Assembly: GCF_004362405.1 (NCBI RefSeq)
Contig: NZ_SNXE01000001.1
Coordinates: 186,001 to 250,000 of the forward strand
DNA from: Roseateles asaccharophilus
GTDB taxonomy: Bacteria; Pseudomonadota; Gammaproteobacteria; Burkholderiales; Burkholderiaceae_C
DNA: 64,000 bases
Direction: 5' to 3'
A program made the position numbers and the translations under genes. Below are positions 56,705 through 64,000 of the stretch, piece by piece. The notes below the pieces were generated by a model. It was not told the DNA's origin and did not search any database. It saw only the letters and a list, made by a program, of their open reading frames with translations. Within the stretch, counting starts at the first letter, position 1. Each line of letters opens with the position of its first letter.

Positions 56705-57223
56705 TCAGAAGGCGTAGTTCACACCCAAGTTGAACTGCTGCATCTTGATCTCGACGCTGTCCTGGCCGTCCTGGAACTTGTTCTTGCCCAGGTTGACATA
56801 TTCGGCACGCACGGACCAGTTCTTGTCGATGGCGTAGCTGGCACCCAGACCAAAGAGAGCCTTGCTCTTGCGGACCGTGTAGTCCGCACTACCCGAATCC
56901 AGCTCCAGCGAGTTGCGTCCATAACCCAGACGCGCATACAGCGAGAAATTGTTCTCCAGGGGGAGAATGCCCAGCACCGAGGCGCTCACGGCGTTGGCAC
57001 TCAGGTCTCCGCTGCGGCCCAGGCGGCGGGCCTGCAGCTCAAGGGCCACGTTCTCGTTGATGCGGTAGCCCACGGTGGCACCGAAGCCAACGCGGTTGGT
57101 CTTGTCGTCCTCTTGCTTGAAGTTGGTGTTGCCCAGATCTGCGCCCACATACCAAGCCGTATCCGCCGCCACGGCCTGCACCGCCGCCACGGCGACTGCT
57201 GCCGCCACAAAGTACTTCTTCAT
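56705..57223 (-). CDS. Outer-membrane beta-barrel protein (OmpA-barrel / porin-family like)
   Basis: A 172-residue protein. The signal peptide is KKYFVAAAVAVAAVQAVAA. The mature part (WYVGADLGNTNF, FGATVGYRINENVALELQAR, FSLYARLGYGRNSL, LFGLGASYAIDKNWSVRAEY, QQFNLGVNYAF) has alternating beta strands ending in a C-terminal phenylalanine, an eight-stranded barrel. The ATG at 57221-57223 starts MKKYF. Lower GC usage in parts of the gene suggests high expression rather than transfer. Confidence 0.9.
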   Translation of the reverse strand: MKKYFVAAAVAVAAVQAVAADTAWYVGADLGNTNFKQEDDKTNRVGFGATVGYRINENVALELQARRLGRSGDLSANAVSASVLGILPLENNFSLYARLGYGRNSLELDSGSADYTVRKSKALFGLGASYAIDKNWSVRAEYVNLGKNKFQDGQDSVEIKMQQFNLGVNYAF

Positions 57224-57318
57224 CACGATTCCTGCTATTGAAAAGCCTGAGGTACCCGAACACCGGGTACTTCACCAGCATCGTCACAGGAATGGCTGGG
57301 CAACAGTCTTAAGAATCG

Positions 57319-57936
57319 TTAAATACCCGAGCGCCGCATGGCGGCCAGGGTCTCCACGCGCTTGAGCAGCTCGCGGTCGTTCCAGGGCTTCTTGAACAGG
57401 CCGAACAGGCCCTGGATCTCATGCACCCGGGTGTGCAGCTCCTCATGGCCGGTGATGGCGATGATGGGCAGATCCTCGGTGTTCATATCGCCCTGCACCG
57501 CGGCGATCAGGCCGAAGCCGTCCAGATTGGGCATTTCCAGATCGGTGATCAGCACGGCAAAGCGCTCGCGCTGCAAAACGTCCAGGGCCTCGACCCCATC
57601 CTTGGCCAGGCTGATGCGGTAGCCGGCGCCCTCGAAGAGCTTGGCCAGCTTGGCCCGCACCACGGCGGAGTCATCGACAAGCAGCAGATGGGCCGGAGCG
57701 GCCGGGGCGGCGGGAACAGCCGGGGCGGCGGGCGGCGGCACCGGCTCGCGCGCCGCCGGTGCCGGCGCAAGCGGTGGCAGGGGGGCGGGCTGGGGCGGAC
57801 GAGGCCGTGGGGGCGGCGGCGGCAGCTCATCGTCGCCGCGGCGCCGGCTGATCACGATGACCAGCAGGGCCAGGGGCACCGCGATGAGCAGGGGCAGCAG
57901 ATAGGGACCGAGCAGTTCCGGCAGGTTGAAAGGCAT
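57319..57936 (-). CDS. Membrane-tethered response-regulator receiver protein
   Basis: A 205-residue protein. Residues 9-30 (LGPYLLPLLIAVPLALLVIV) form one transmembrane helix, and residues 36-82 are an extreme proline/alanine linker. Residues 83-205 are a CheY-like receiver: acidic pair D88-D89, phospho-acceptor D132 in LITDLEMPNLDG, T162 (AITGHEE) and K183 (FKKPWND). There is no output domain. No histidine kinase gene is nearby. The ATG at 57934-57936 begins MPFNLPELLG. Confidence 0.88.
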   Translation of the reverse strand: MPFNLPELLGPYLLPLLIAVPLALLVIVISRRRGDDELPPPPPRPRPPQPAPLPPLAPAPAAREPVPPPAAPAVPAAPAAPAHLLLVDDSAVVRAKLAKLFEGAGYRISLAKDGVEALDVLQRERFAVLITDLEMPNLDGFGLIAAVQGDMNTEDLPIIAITGHEELHTRVHEIQGLFGLFKKPWNDRELLKRVETLAAMRRSGI

Positions 57937-58051
57937 CAGGGATTCTCCAGGCCGGGCCGGTCGCTCCACGCGCACCCGGCCGGGCGCCCCAATCTACCAC
58001 CGGGGCGTGACATTGCGTCCCCGGAAAAGCGCGGGCCGGGCCGCAGCCCGC
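57937..58051. other. Intergenic gap
   Basis: 115 bp between two leftward genes. GC-rich; nothing recognised. Confidence 0.3.
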
Positions 58052-58633
58052 TCAGCCCAGGTCCTGCTGGCGCTCGATCACGCGCGTGGCGATGCCGTAC
58101 TCGATGGCCTCCTCGGCGCTCATCCAGTGGTCGCGTTCCATATCGGCCTGCACGCGCTCGATCTTCTGGCCGGTCTGGGTGGCGATGACGCGGGCGATGC
58201 GCTCGCGGGTGCGCAGGATCTCGCGCGCCTGGATGGCGATATCGCTGGCCTGGCCGCCGGCACCACCGGCGGGCTGGTGGATCATGAAGCGGGTGTTGGG
58301 CAGGCAGACGCGGCGCTCCTTGGGCGGCGCCAGGAAGATATGGGCGCCGGCGCTGGCCACCCAGCCCGTGCCCACGGTGGTGACCGGGGCGCGCACGAAG
58401 CGGATCATGTCGTGGATGGCGTCACCCGACTCCACATGGCCGCCCGGCGAGGAGATCAGCATAGTGATGGGCGCATCCGACTGCTCCGACAGGGCCAGCA
58501 GGCGGCGGCAGGTGGCATGGGCCACCGTGTCATTGATCTCGCCGAACAGCAGCACGAAGCGCGACTTGAAGGCCAGCTGGGCTTCCAGCTGGTCGGGGCG
58601 CTCGACGGTCGAGGTGTCGGGGGTCTGGCTCAT
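58052..58633 (-). CDS. ClpP-family serine peptidase, stand-alone paralogue
   Basis: A 193-residue ClpP-like peptidase. The catalytic triad positions are S94 (TGWVASAGAHIFLAP), H119 (RFMIHQPAGGAGGQ) and D168 (MERDHWMSAEEAIEYG). The oxyanion loop ISSPGGHVESGDAI is present. The usual GQAASMGA around the serine is changed to GWVASAGA. No clpX, clpA or tig is adjacent, unlike the housekeeping clpP operon. It probably forms a secondary or mixed ClpP complex, but partner and substrates are unknown. The ATG at 58631-58633 starts MSQTPDTSTV. Confidence 0.9.
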   Translation of the reverse strand: MSQTPDTSTVERPDQLEAQLAFKSRFVLLFGEINDTVAHATCRRLLALSEQSDAPITMLISSPGGHVESGDAIHDMIRFVRAPVTTVGTGWVASAGAHIFLAPPKERRVCLPNTRFMIHQPAGGAGGQASDIAIQAREILRTRERIARVIATQTGQKIERVQADMERDHWMSAEEAIEYGIATRVIERQQDLG

Positions 58634-58765
58634 GGTGTGGGCTCCTGCAATATCGGGTTTGCGCCGGATTGTGAACCATGGCCGGACCCGGGGCGCCCCG
58701 CCTTGCGCAAGCGGGGGTGGGCATGCAAGATGGATCGCAAGCGCTGAACTCGGCACGAGGCCTCA

Positions 58766-60613
58766 TTGCACAACGCTCCCAGCCCTTCCGACCAGGAACG
58801 CTTCATCGCCGTGCTGCGGGAGGATCGCATCTTTGGCGAGCTGCCCAGCCCTTTGCTGGAGCGCCTGGCCGCCCGCATGCAGCTGCGCCAGGTGCCGGGC
58901 GGCAGCGCCGTCTATGCGGAGGGAGATGCCTCCGACTCCTTCGTCTTCGTGATCAGCGGCGCCCTGCGCTGCTGGCGGCGCGGTGCCCGCGGCGAGCTGC
59001 TGCTCTACAACGAACTGCATCCCGGCCAGAGCGTGGGCGAGCTCTCCATGATCATGGAGCAACGCCGCGCCCAGCATGTGACCGCCTTGCGCGATGCCAC
59101 CATCGCCGTGCTGTCACGCGAGGCCTTCGAAGACCTGCTGCGCGACTATCCGCTGCCGCTCAGCCGCAGCCTGGTGCGTGCGGTGGCCGAGCGCCTGCGC
59201 GGTGCCGATGGCGAGGGCGAGAAGCGCCGCATGTCGCAGAGCTTCCTGCTGCTCCCCCTGGAAGACAGCGAGGCGGCGCGCCAGGCCGTGCAGGCCCTGG
59301 CCCAGGATCTGGTCCTGGCTCTGCGCTGCCTGGGCACGGCCATGGCCCTGAGCGCGGGCCGGGACGCCGAGCACCTCAGCGTGGACGGTCAGGAGCTGGG
59401 GCTGTCCCGGCTGGCCGATCTGGACGATGGCCATGACTTCCTGGTCTATGCCGGCGAGGCCGGTCGCCCCGACTGGACGCGCCTGGCCTTTCGCCATGCC
59501 GACCAGCTGATCCTGGTGGGCATGGACGGGGGCGAGGCCAGGCCCACCCCCCTGGAACTGGGCCTGCGCGAGGAGCCGGGCTGGAACCTCAAACGCCAGC
59601 ATCTGGTGCTGTTGCACGCACCCGCCGCGGCACGCCCCGACGAGCTGGAGCGCTGGCGCCAGGACCGGCTGCTGGAGCGCACCTATCCCATCCGGCGCGG
59701 TCACGCGGGCGATGCCGGACGTCTGGCACGCTTCCTGACCAGCCGTGCCATCGGCCTGGTGCTGGGCGGCGGCGGCGCGCGCGGCTTTGCGCATCTGGGG
59801 GTGCTGCGAGCCTTCGAGGAGCAAGGCCTGCCCGTGGACCTGATTGGCGGCAACAGCATGGGCGCCCTGATCGGCGCCCAGCTGGCCCTGGGGTCGAGCC
59901 TGGACGAGATCCTGAGCCAGACCCGGCGCTTTGCCGCCGGGGGCGAACGCCTGACCCTGCCCCTGGTCTCCCTGGTGGGCGGCCAGCGGGTGCAGCGGGA
60001 CTTGCAGGCGCTCTTCGGTGAGCTGCGCATCGAGCAGCTGTGGCGCCCTTATTTCGCGGCGGCCTGCAATCTGAGCCGGGGTCAGACCGAGGTGCTGGAC
60101 CAGGGGCCGCTGTGGCAGGCCGTGCTGGCCAGCAATTCCCCGGCCGGCCTGTTCCCGCCGGTGCTGCGGGACGGCGAGCTGCTGGTGGACGGGGCCATTC
60201 TGGACAATGTGCCGGTGGCCGCCATGCGGGCCCGCCTGGGCACGCCGCTGGAGCGGCGGCGCGGCAATGGCACGGTGCTCGCCATCGATGTGGACCAGCG
60301 CGAGGACCTGCGGGCCGACGCGCGGCTGGACCGCCTGGGCCCGGGGGCCCGCCTGCGCAGCCTGGGCAGCGCCCAGGCGCCACGCGCGCCCGGCATTGCC
60401 GACATCCTCTACGCGGCCGGCCATATCGGCGGCGCCACCCAGCGTCCGCGCACCCTGGCTCAGGCCGATGTCTTTCTCTCGCCCGATGTGCGCGAGTTTG
60501 CCCTGATGGCCTACCAGCGCGCCGAGGAGATCGCCGAACGTGGCTACCGCCACGCCCTGGAACAACAGCATCTATGGCAGCCCCTGATTCCAGCCCGTCC
60601 GACAGCGCCCTGA
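58766..60613 (+). CDS. Cyclic-nucleotide-binding patatin-like phospholipase (NTE/RssA-type)
   Basis: A 615-residue protein. Residues 10-135 form a cNMP-binding/Crp-like domain (AVYAEGDASDSFVFVISGAL, PGQSVGELSMIMEQRRAQHV). A middle region (160-310) resembles the NTE linker with VYAGEAGRPDWTRLAFRHAD. The patatin domain follows: oxyanion loop VLGGGGARGFAHLG, nucleophile S364 in GGNSMGALIG and D475 in VDGAILDNVPV. TTG at 58766 with GAGG 7 bp upstream is the only suitable start; the next methionine is inside the cNMP domain. The 3' end overlaps the NRPS by 40 bp. Confidence 0.88.
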   Translation: MHNAPSPSDQERFIAVLREDRIFGELPSPLLERLAARMQLRQVPGGSAVYAEGDASDSFVFVISGALRCWRRGARGELLLYNELHPGQSVGELSMIMEQRRAQHVTALRDATIAVLSREAFEDLLRDYPLPLSRSLVRAVAERLRGADGEGEKRRMSQSFLLLPLEDSEAARQAVQALAQDLVLALRCLGTAMALSAGRDAEHLSVDGQELGLSRLADLDDGHDFLVYAGEAGRPDWTRLAFRHADQLILVGMDGGEARPTPLELGLREEPGWNLKRQHLVLLHAPAAARPDELERWRQDRLLERTYPIRRGHAGDAGRLARFLTSRAIGLVLGGGGARGFAHLGVLRAFEEQGLPVDLIGGNSMGALIGAQLALGSSLDEILSQTRRFAAGGERLTLPLVSLVGGQRVQRDLQALFGELRIEQLWRPYFAAACNLSRGQTEVLDQGPLWQAVLASNSPAGLFPPVLRDGELLVDGAILDNVPVAAMRARLGTPLERRRGNGTVLAIDVDQREDLRADARLDRLGPGARLRSLGSAQAPRAPGIADILYAAGHIGGATQRPRTLAQADVFLSPDVREFALMAYQRAEEIAERGYRHALEQQHLWQPLIPARPTAP

Positions 60614-63600
60614 CGCTGCCCCTGTCCCTCGCCCAGCACGAGGTGTGGCTGGACCAGCGCCTGTGGCCGGACAGCGGCCATCTGCACATCGGCGGCTGCT
60701 GCCATCCCCAGGGCCCGCTGGATCTGGACTGCCTGCAGCGCGCCCTGGCCCTGATGGTGGCCGAGAGCGAGGCCCTGCGCCTGCTGCCCGAGCGCAGCGG
60801 CCGCCAGCGTCTGCTGCCCCGGGTGACGCCGCCCCTGCAGCACATCGCCCTGCCGGCTCAGGGCGATGCCGAGGCCTTTATCGAACGCTGGTGGCTGGAG
60901 GAGCGCCAGCAGCGCTTCGAGCTGGGCCGCGAGCTGCCCTGGCGTCTGAGCCTGCTCAGCGACGGCCGGCAGCGGCACGCCCTGTATCTGCGCTTTCACC
61001 ACCTGGTGATGGACGGCTGGGGCACCCAGCGCTTTCTGCAGCGCTGGACCCAGATCTACAGCGCCCTGCTGGCGGGGCAGCCCGTCCCGGCCTACGAGGG
61101 CGGCGCCTACAGCGAGCATGTGCGTGAGTCCCTGGCCTACCGCGACAGCCCCGCCTTCGCGCGCGACGCCGACTACTGGGCCCGGCAGTGGCCCGCCCTG
61201 CTGCCCGCGGCCCAGGCACCGCGCCAGCGCGGCACGGCCGCTGCGGGCCGCCTGCCGGCCCTGCATCTGGCCCGGTTGCGCATCAGCCGCCGTGAGCTGG
61301 ACCCGGTGCTGCGTGGGCTGCAGGCCCGCGGTCACAGCCTCTTTGATGCCGCCGTGGCCGCGCTCTGCCTCTATCTGCACCGCAGCCAGGGCGCGGACGC
61401 CGTGGCCGTGGGCATGCCCAGCCTGGGGCGCTCCGGCGCGCGCTGGCGGGCCACCCTGGGCATGTTTGCCACGGTGCAGCCCCTGCTGATCCGGCCACAG
61501 CCGGGCCTGCGTGTGGGCCAGCTGGTGGACCAGGTGCATCAGCAGGTGGCCGGCGGTCTGCGCCATGCCCGCTATCCCCTGAGCGAGACCGCCCACCGCC
61601 TGCAGCTGATGCGCAGCGGGCGCGACAGCCTGCTGGACGCCATGGTCTCGCTGGAGCGGCAGAGCTATGCCCTGAGCTTTGGCGACAGCCCCCTGACCCG
61701 CGCCAGCCAGAGCTTTGGCACCGAGGCCCGCTATCCCCTGGCCCTGACCCTGTGCGAGTTCGGCGACAGCGAGGCCGTGGAGCTGGTGCTGGAAGCCGCC
61801 GACAGCCATTGCGGCGCGGCCGAGACCGCCCTGCTGCTGCGCCGGCTCTGGCATCTGATGGTCCAGCTGCCGCAAGACCTGGAGGCGCCGCTGGAGCGGC
61901 TGGCGCTGCTGCCCGCGGCCGAGCGCGAGGCCCTGATCCTGGGCCTGCATCAAGACCTGGCGCGGCTGGAGCGGCCCCAGACCTTCGTCCAGCAGCTTCT
62001 GCGCCAGGCCCGCCTGGCCCCGCAGGCCAGCGCCCTGTTCTGGGAGGATGAGCCGGACGCGCCCCAGGCCCAGCGCCTCAGCTATGCCCAGCTCGACGCC
62101 ATCAGCCTGCATCTGGCGCGGCAGCTGCGCGAGCGCGGCCTGCACAGCGGCGACCGGGTGGCCCTGGTGCTGGCCCTGCTGGCCACGGCGCGCGCGGGCG
62201 CGGCCTTTCTGATCCTGGATGCCGAGAGCCCGCCCGAGCGCCTGGGCGAGCTGCTGGCGCTCAGCCGCGCCCGCCTGCTGCTGTGCAGCGAACCCTGCCC
62301 CGTGAGCTCGGCCCTCGACACCCTGTGCCTGCCGCTCTGGGGCCCCTGGCCGGCACAGACACCGGGCCCGCAGCCGGATGAGGCGGAGGACCACTCCAGC
62401 CCCGAGGGCGCGGCCTATATGCTCTTCACCTCCGGCTCCACGGGCCGCCCCAAGGGCGTGCTGATGGGGCACGACGCCCTGCAACGCCGCCTGGCCTGGA
62501 TGGCACGACGCTGGGGCCTGAGCCCGCAGGACCGCGCGGTGCAGCAGGTCCAGCCCGCCTTCGACCCGGCCCTGATCGAGCTGCTGCTGCCCCTGACCCA
62601 GGGCGCCAGCCTGGCCCTGATGCCCCCGGGGCGCCACAGCCCGCAGCGCCTGGCGGCCTTCATGGCGCGCCACCGGGTGAGCTTCTGCGCCCTGGTGCCG
62701 GCCACGCTGCAGGCCCTGCTGGAAGGCCTGCGCGAGCACCCGGTGCCCAGCCTGCGCCTGGCCTGCTGCGGCGGCGAGACCCTGCCGCCGGCCCTGTCCA
62801 ACCGCTTTCTGGCCCAGACCGGAGCCACGCTCTTCAATGTCTACGGCCCCACCGAGGCCTGCATCTTTGCCAGCGCCTGGGCCTGCGAACCCTGGCCCGA
62901 GGACCAGGCCCTGCCCGTGGGCCGCGCCCTGGACGACACGCGCATCTATGTGCTGGACAGCGAGCGCCAGGTCCTGCCCTTTGGCGTCTGCGGCGATATC
63001 TGGCTGGCCGGACCGACCCTGGCCCAGGGCTATCTTGAGGCCGAGGACACGGCGCGCGCCTTTCATCCCGACCCCTTCCACCCGGATCAGCGCATGTACC
63101 GGACCGGCGACCGGGGCTGGCTGGACACCGACGGCCAGCTGCACTTTGCCGGACGCCAGGACCGGCAGATCAAGCTGCGCGGCCACCGCATCGAGCTGGG
63201 CGAAGTGGAGGCCGCCTGCCTGACCCTGCCCGGGGTGCGCCAGGCGGCCGTCCAGTGCCTGCAGGAGGGCCCGGGGCCCGCCCGGCTGCACGCCTGGCTG
63301 GCGGGCAGCGGCATGCGCCCCGCCGCCGAGCTGCTGGCCGCCCTGCGCGGCCGTCTGCCCGGCTATATGGTGCCCGCGGGCCTGAGCCTGATGAGCGAGC
63401 TGCCGCTCAGCGCCACCGGCAAGATCGATCTGCAGGCCCTGCCCGCCCCCCAGGCGCCGGAGCGCAGGGCCGGCGCGGAGCCCCCCGGCAGCGCGCTGCC
63501 AGCCCGGCTGCTGGCCCTGTGGCGGCAACAGCTGCAGCGCGAGGACATCGGTCTGGACGACGACTTCTTCGAACAAGGCGGCGACTCGCTGAGCGCCCTG

Positions 63601-64000
63601 AGCCTGCTGGGCGCGCTGGAAGAGGCGCTGCAGCGCAGCCTGCCCCTGCAATGGCTGGTGGAGCACCCCAGCCCCCGGCGCCTGGCCGCCGCCCTGGAGG
63701 CGCCCGCGCCCGGCAGCGATCTGCTGCTGCCCCTGAGCGAGGGCGGCACGCCGCTGTTCATCGCGGCCTCGGGCCATGGCGATCTGCTGCGCCTGCGCCG
63801 CCTGGCCGAGGCCTTGCAGGGCCGCTATGCCCTGCGCATGCTGCAGCCGCCGCTGGATCCGGCACCGGCCAGCATGGCGGACCTGGCCACGCGTTATGCC
63901 CAGGCGATTGCGCGCGAGACGGCCGGCAGGCCCTATCTGCTGGCCGGCTTCTCGGTGGGCGGGGTGGCGGCCCTGGCCAGCTGTGCGCAGCTGGAGGCCC
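60574..64000 (+). CDS. Non-ribosomal peptide synthetase, one module C-A-T-TE (3' end outside window)
   Basis: An open frame of 1142 codons from ATG 60574 to the window end. Condensation domain: 14-440 with HHLVMDG (H143 catalytic). Adenylation domain: about 465-960 with LFTSGSTGRPKGV (A3), FDPALIELLLPL (A4, aspartate present so an alpha-amino acid is expected), NVYGPTEACIF (A5), YRTGDRGW (A7), GHRIELGEVEAA (A8) and PLSATGKIDL (A10 lysine). Carrier domain: FFEQGGDSLSAL, S1005. Thioesterase: LLAGFSVGG, S1127. The start lies inside the patatin gene and has no strong ribosome site, so coupling is likely. Product unknown. Confidence 0.92.
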   Translation, partial: MAAPDSSPSDSALTLPLSLAQHEVWLDQRLWPDSGHLHIGGCCHPQGPLDLDCLQRALALMVAESEALRLLPERSGRQRLLPRVTPPLQHIALPAQGDAEAFIERWWLEERQQRFELGRELPWRLSLLSDGRQRHALYLRFHHLVMDGWGTQRFLQRWTQIYSALLAGQPVPAYEGGAYSEHVRESLAYRDSPAFARDADYWARQWPALLPAAQAPRQRGTAAAGRLPALHLARLRISRRELDPVLRGLQARGHSLFDAAVAALCLYLHRSQGADAVAVGMPSLGRSGARWRATLGMFATVQPLLIRPQPGLRVGQLVDQVHQQVAGGLRHARYPLSETAHRLQLMRSGRDSLLDAMVSLERQSYALSFGDSPLTRASQSFGTEARYPLALTLCEFGDSEAVELVLEAADSHCGAAETALLLRRLWHLMVQLPQDLEAPLERLALLPAAEREALILGLHQDLARLERPQTFVQQLLRQARLAPQASALFWEDEPDAPQAQRLSYAQLDAISLHLARQLRERGLHSGDRVALVLALLATARAGAAFLILDAESPPERLGELLALSRARLLLCSEPCPVSSALDTLCLPLWGPWPAQTPGPQPDEAEDHSSPEGAAYMLFTSGSTGRPKGVLMGHDALQRRLAWMARRWGLSPQDRAVQQVQPAFDPALIELLLPLTQGASLALMPPGRHSPQRLAAFMARHRVSFCALVPATLQALLEGLREHPVPSLRLACCGGETLPPALSNRFLAQTGATLFNVYGPTEACIFASAWACEPWPEDQALPVGRALDDTRIYVLDSERQVLPFGVCGDIWLAGPTLAQGYLEAEDTARAFHPDPFHPDQRMYRTGDRGWLDTDGQLHFAGRQDRQIKLRGHRIELGEVEAACLTLPGVRQAAVQCLQEGPGPARLHAWLAGSGMRPAAELLAALRGRLPGYMVPAGLSLMSELPLSATGKIDLQALPAPQAPERRAGAEPPGSALPARLLALWRQQLQREDIGLDDDFFEQGGDSLSALSLLGALEEALQRSLPLQWLVEHPSPRRLAAALEAPAPGSDLLLPLSEGGTPLFIAASGHGDLLRLRRLAEALQGRYALRMLQPPLDPAPASMADLATRYAQAIARETAGRPYLLAGFSVGGVAALASCAQLEA

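Noticed and set aside
60544-63777. A 1077-codon minus-strand frame over the NRPS
   Set aside because: The plus strand holds all NRPS core motifs in one uninterrupted frame; the antisense translation is Gln/Ala/Gly-rich without domains.

Overview
The window is GC-rich chromosomal DNA of a betaproteobacterium, most likely a Burkholderiales member close to Roseateles, Rubrivivax or Leptothrix. This placement is an inference. It rests on very high third-position GC, three PEP-CTERM proteins with VPEP-type tails, a complete GlpSTPQUV-type glycerol ABC transporter and a form II cox cluster. No rRNA, tRNA, IS element, phage module or CRISPR array was seen.

Layout. (1) 1-9062: a glycerol regulon. 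glpD-glpS-glpT-glpP-glpQ-glpU-glpV run leftward and glpR-glpK run rightward from a shared 140-bp control region; glpV is cut by the window start. (2) 9097-14463: a lipase-like hydrolase, a UPF0016/GDT1 metal transporter behind a clear yybP-ykoY (Mn2+) riboswitch, and a pair of M16 peptidases, one catalytic and one not. (3) 14517-17440: a Tat-exported phospholipase C and a PEP-CTERM protein separated by a perfect GC hairpin. (4) 17751-24345: a WYL-type regulator, a lipocalin, an acyltransferase and a probable light/UV-damage locus. That locus holds a MerR regulator divergent from a DCC thiol protein, DUF2256, an Fe-S (6-4) photolyase and a photolyase-like protein whose domains seem to be in reversed order. 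(5) 24314-31925: coxSLMDEG for a form II (AYRGAGR) molybdenum hydroxylase, with a divergent coxI/xdhC. (6) About 31930-35980: an AT-richer accessory patch with a KAP P-loop NTPase, a four-helix membrane protein and a secreted protein. (7) 35980-38060: CYTH protein, small uncharacterised proteins and an ankyrin protein. (8) 38139-44344: a four-gene, tightly coupled operon of SIR2-like/TIR protein, nSTAND NTPase with transmembrane segment and C-terminal repeats, a small protein and a multi-pass membrane protein. This has the architecture of a bacterial immune or cell-suicide system and is the best candidate for an undescribed system. (9) 44486-47004: two PEP-CTERM genes with near-identical 3' ends around a DM13 gene; one has apparently lost its signal peptide by frameshift. 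(10) 47192-58633: housekeeping and small enzymes, including a divergent RelA/SpoT-like protein translationally coupled to a histidine phosphatase, a membrane-tethered receiver domain and a stand-alone ClpP paralogue. (11) 58766-64000: a cyclic-nucleotide-binding patatin overlapping a one-module NRPS (C-A-T-TE) that runs off the window.

Starts were chosen by ribosome-binding sites, gene overlaps and conserved N-termini. Family names come from motif recognition, not from a database search.
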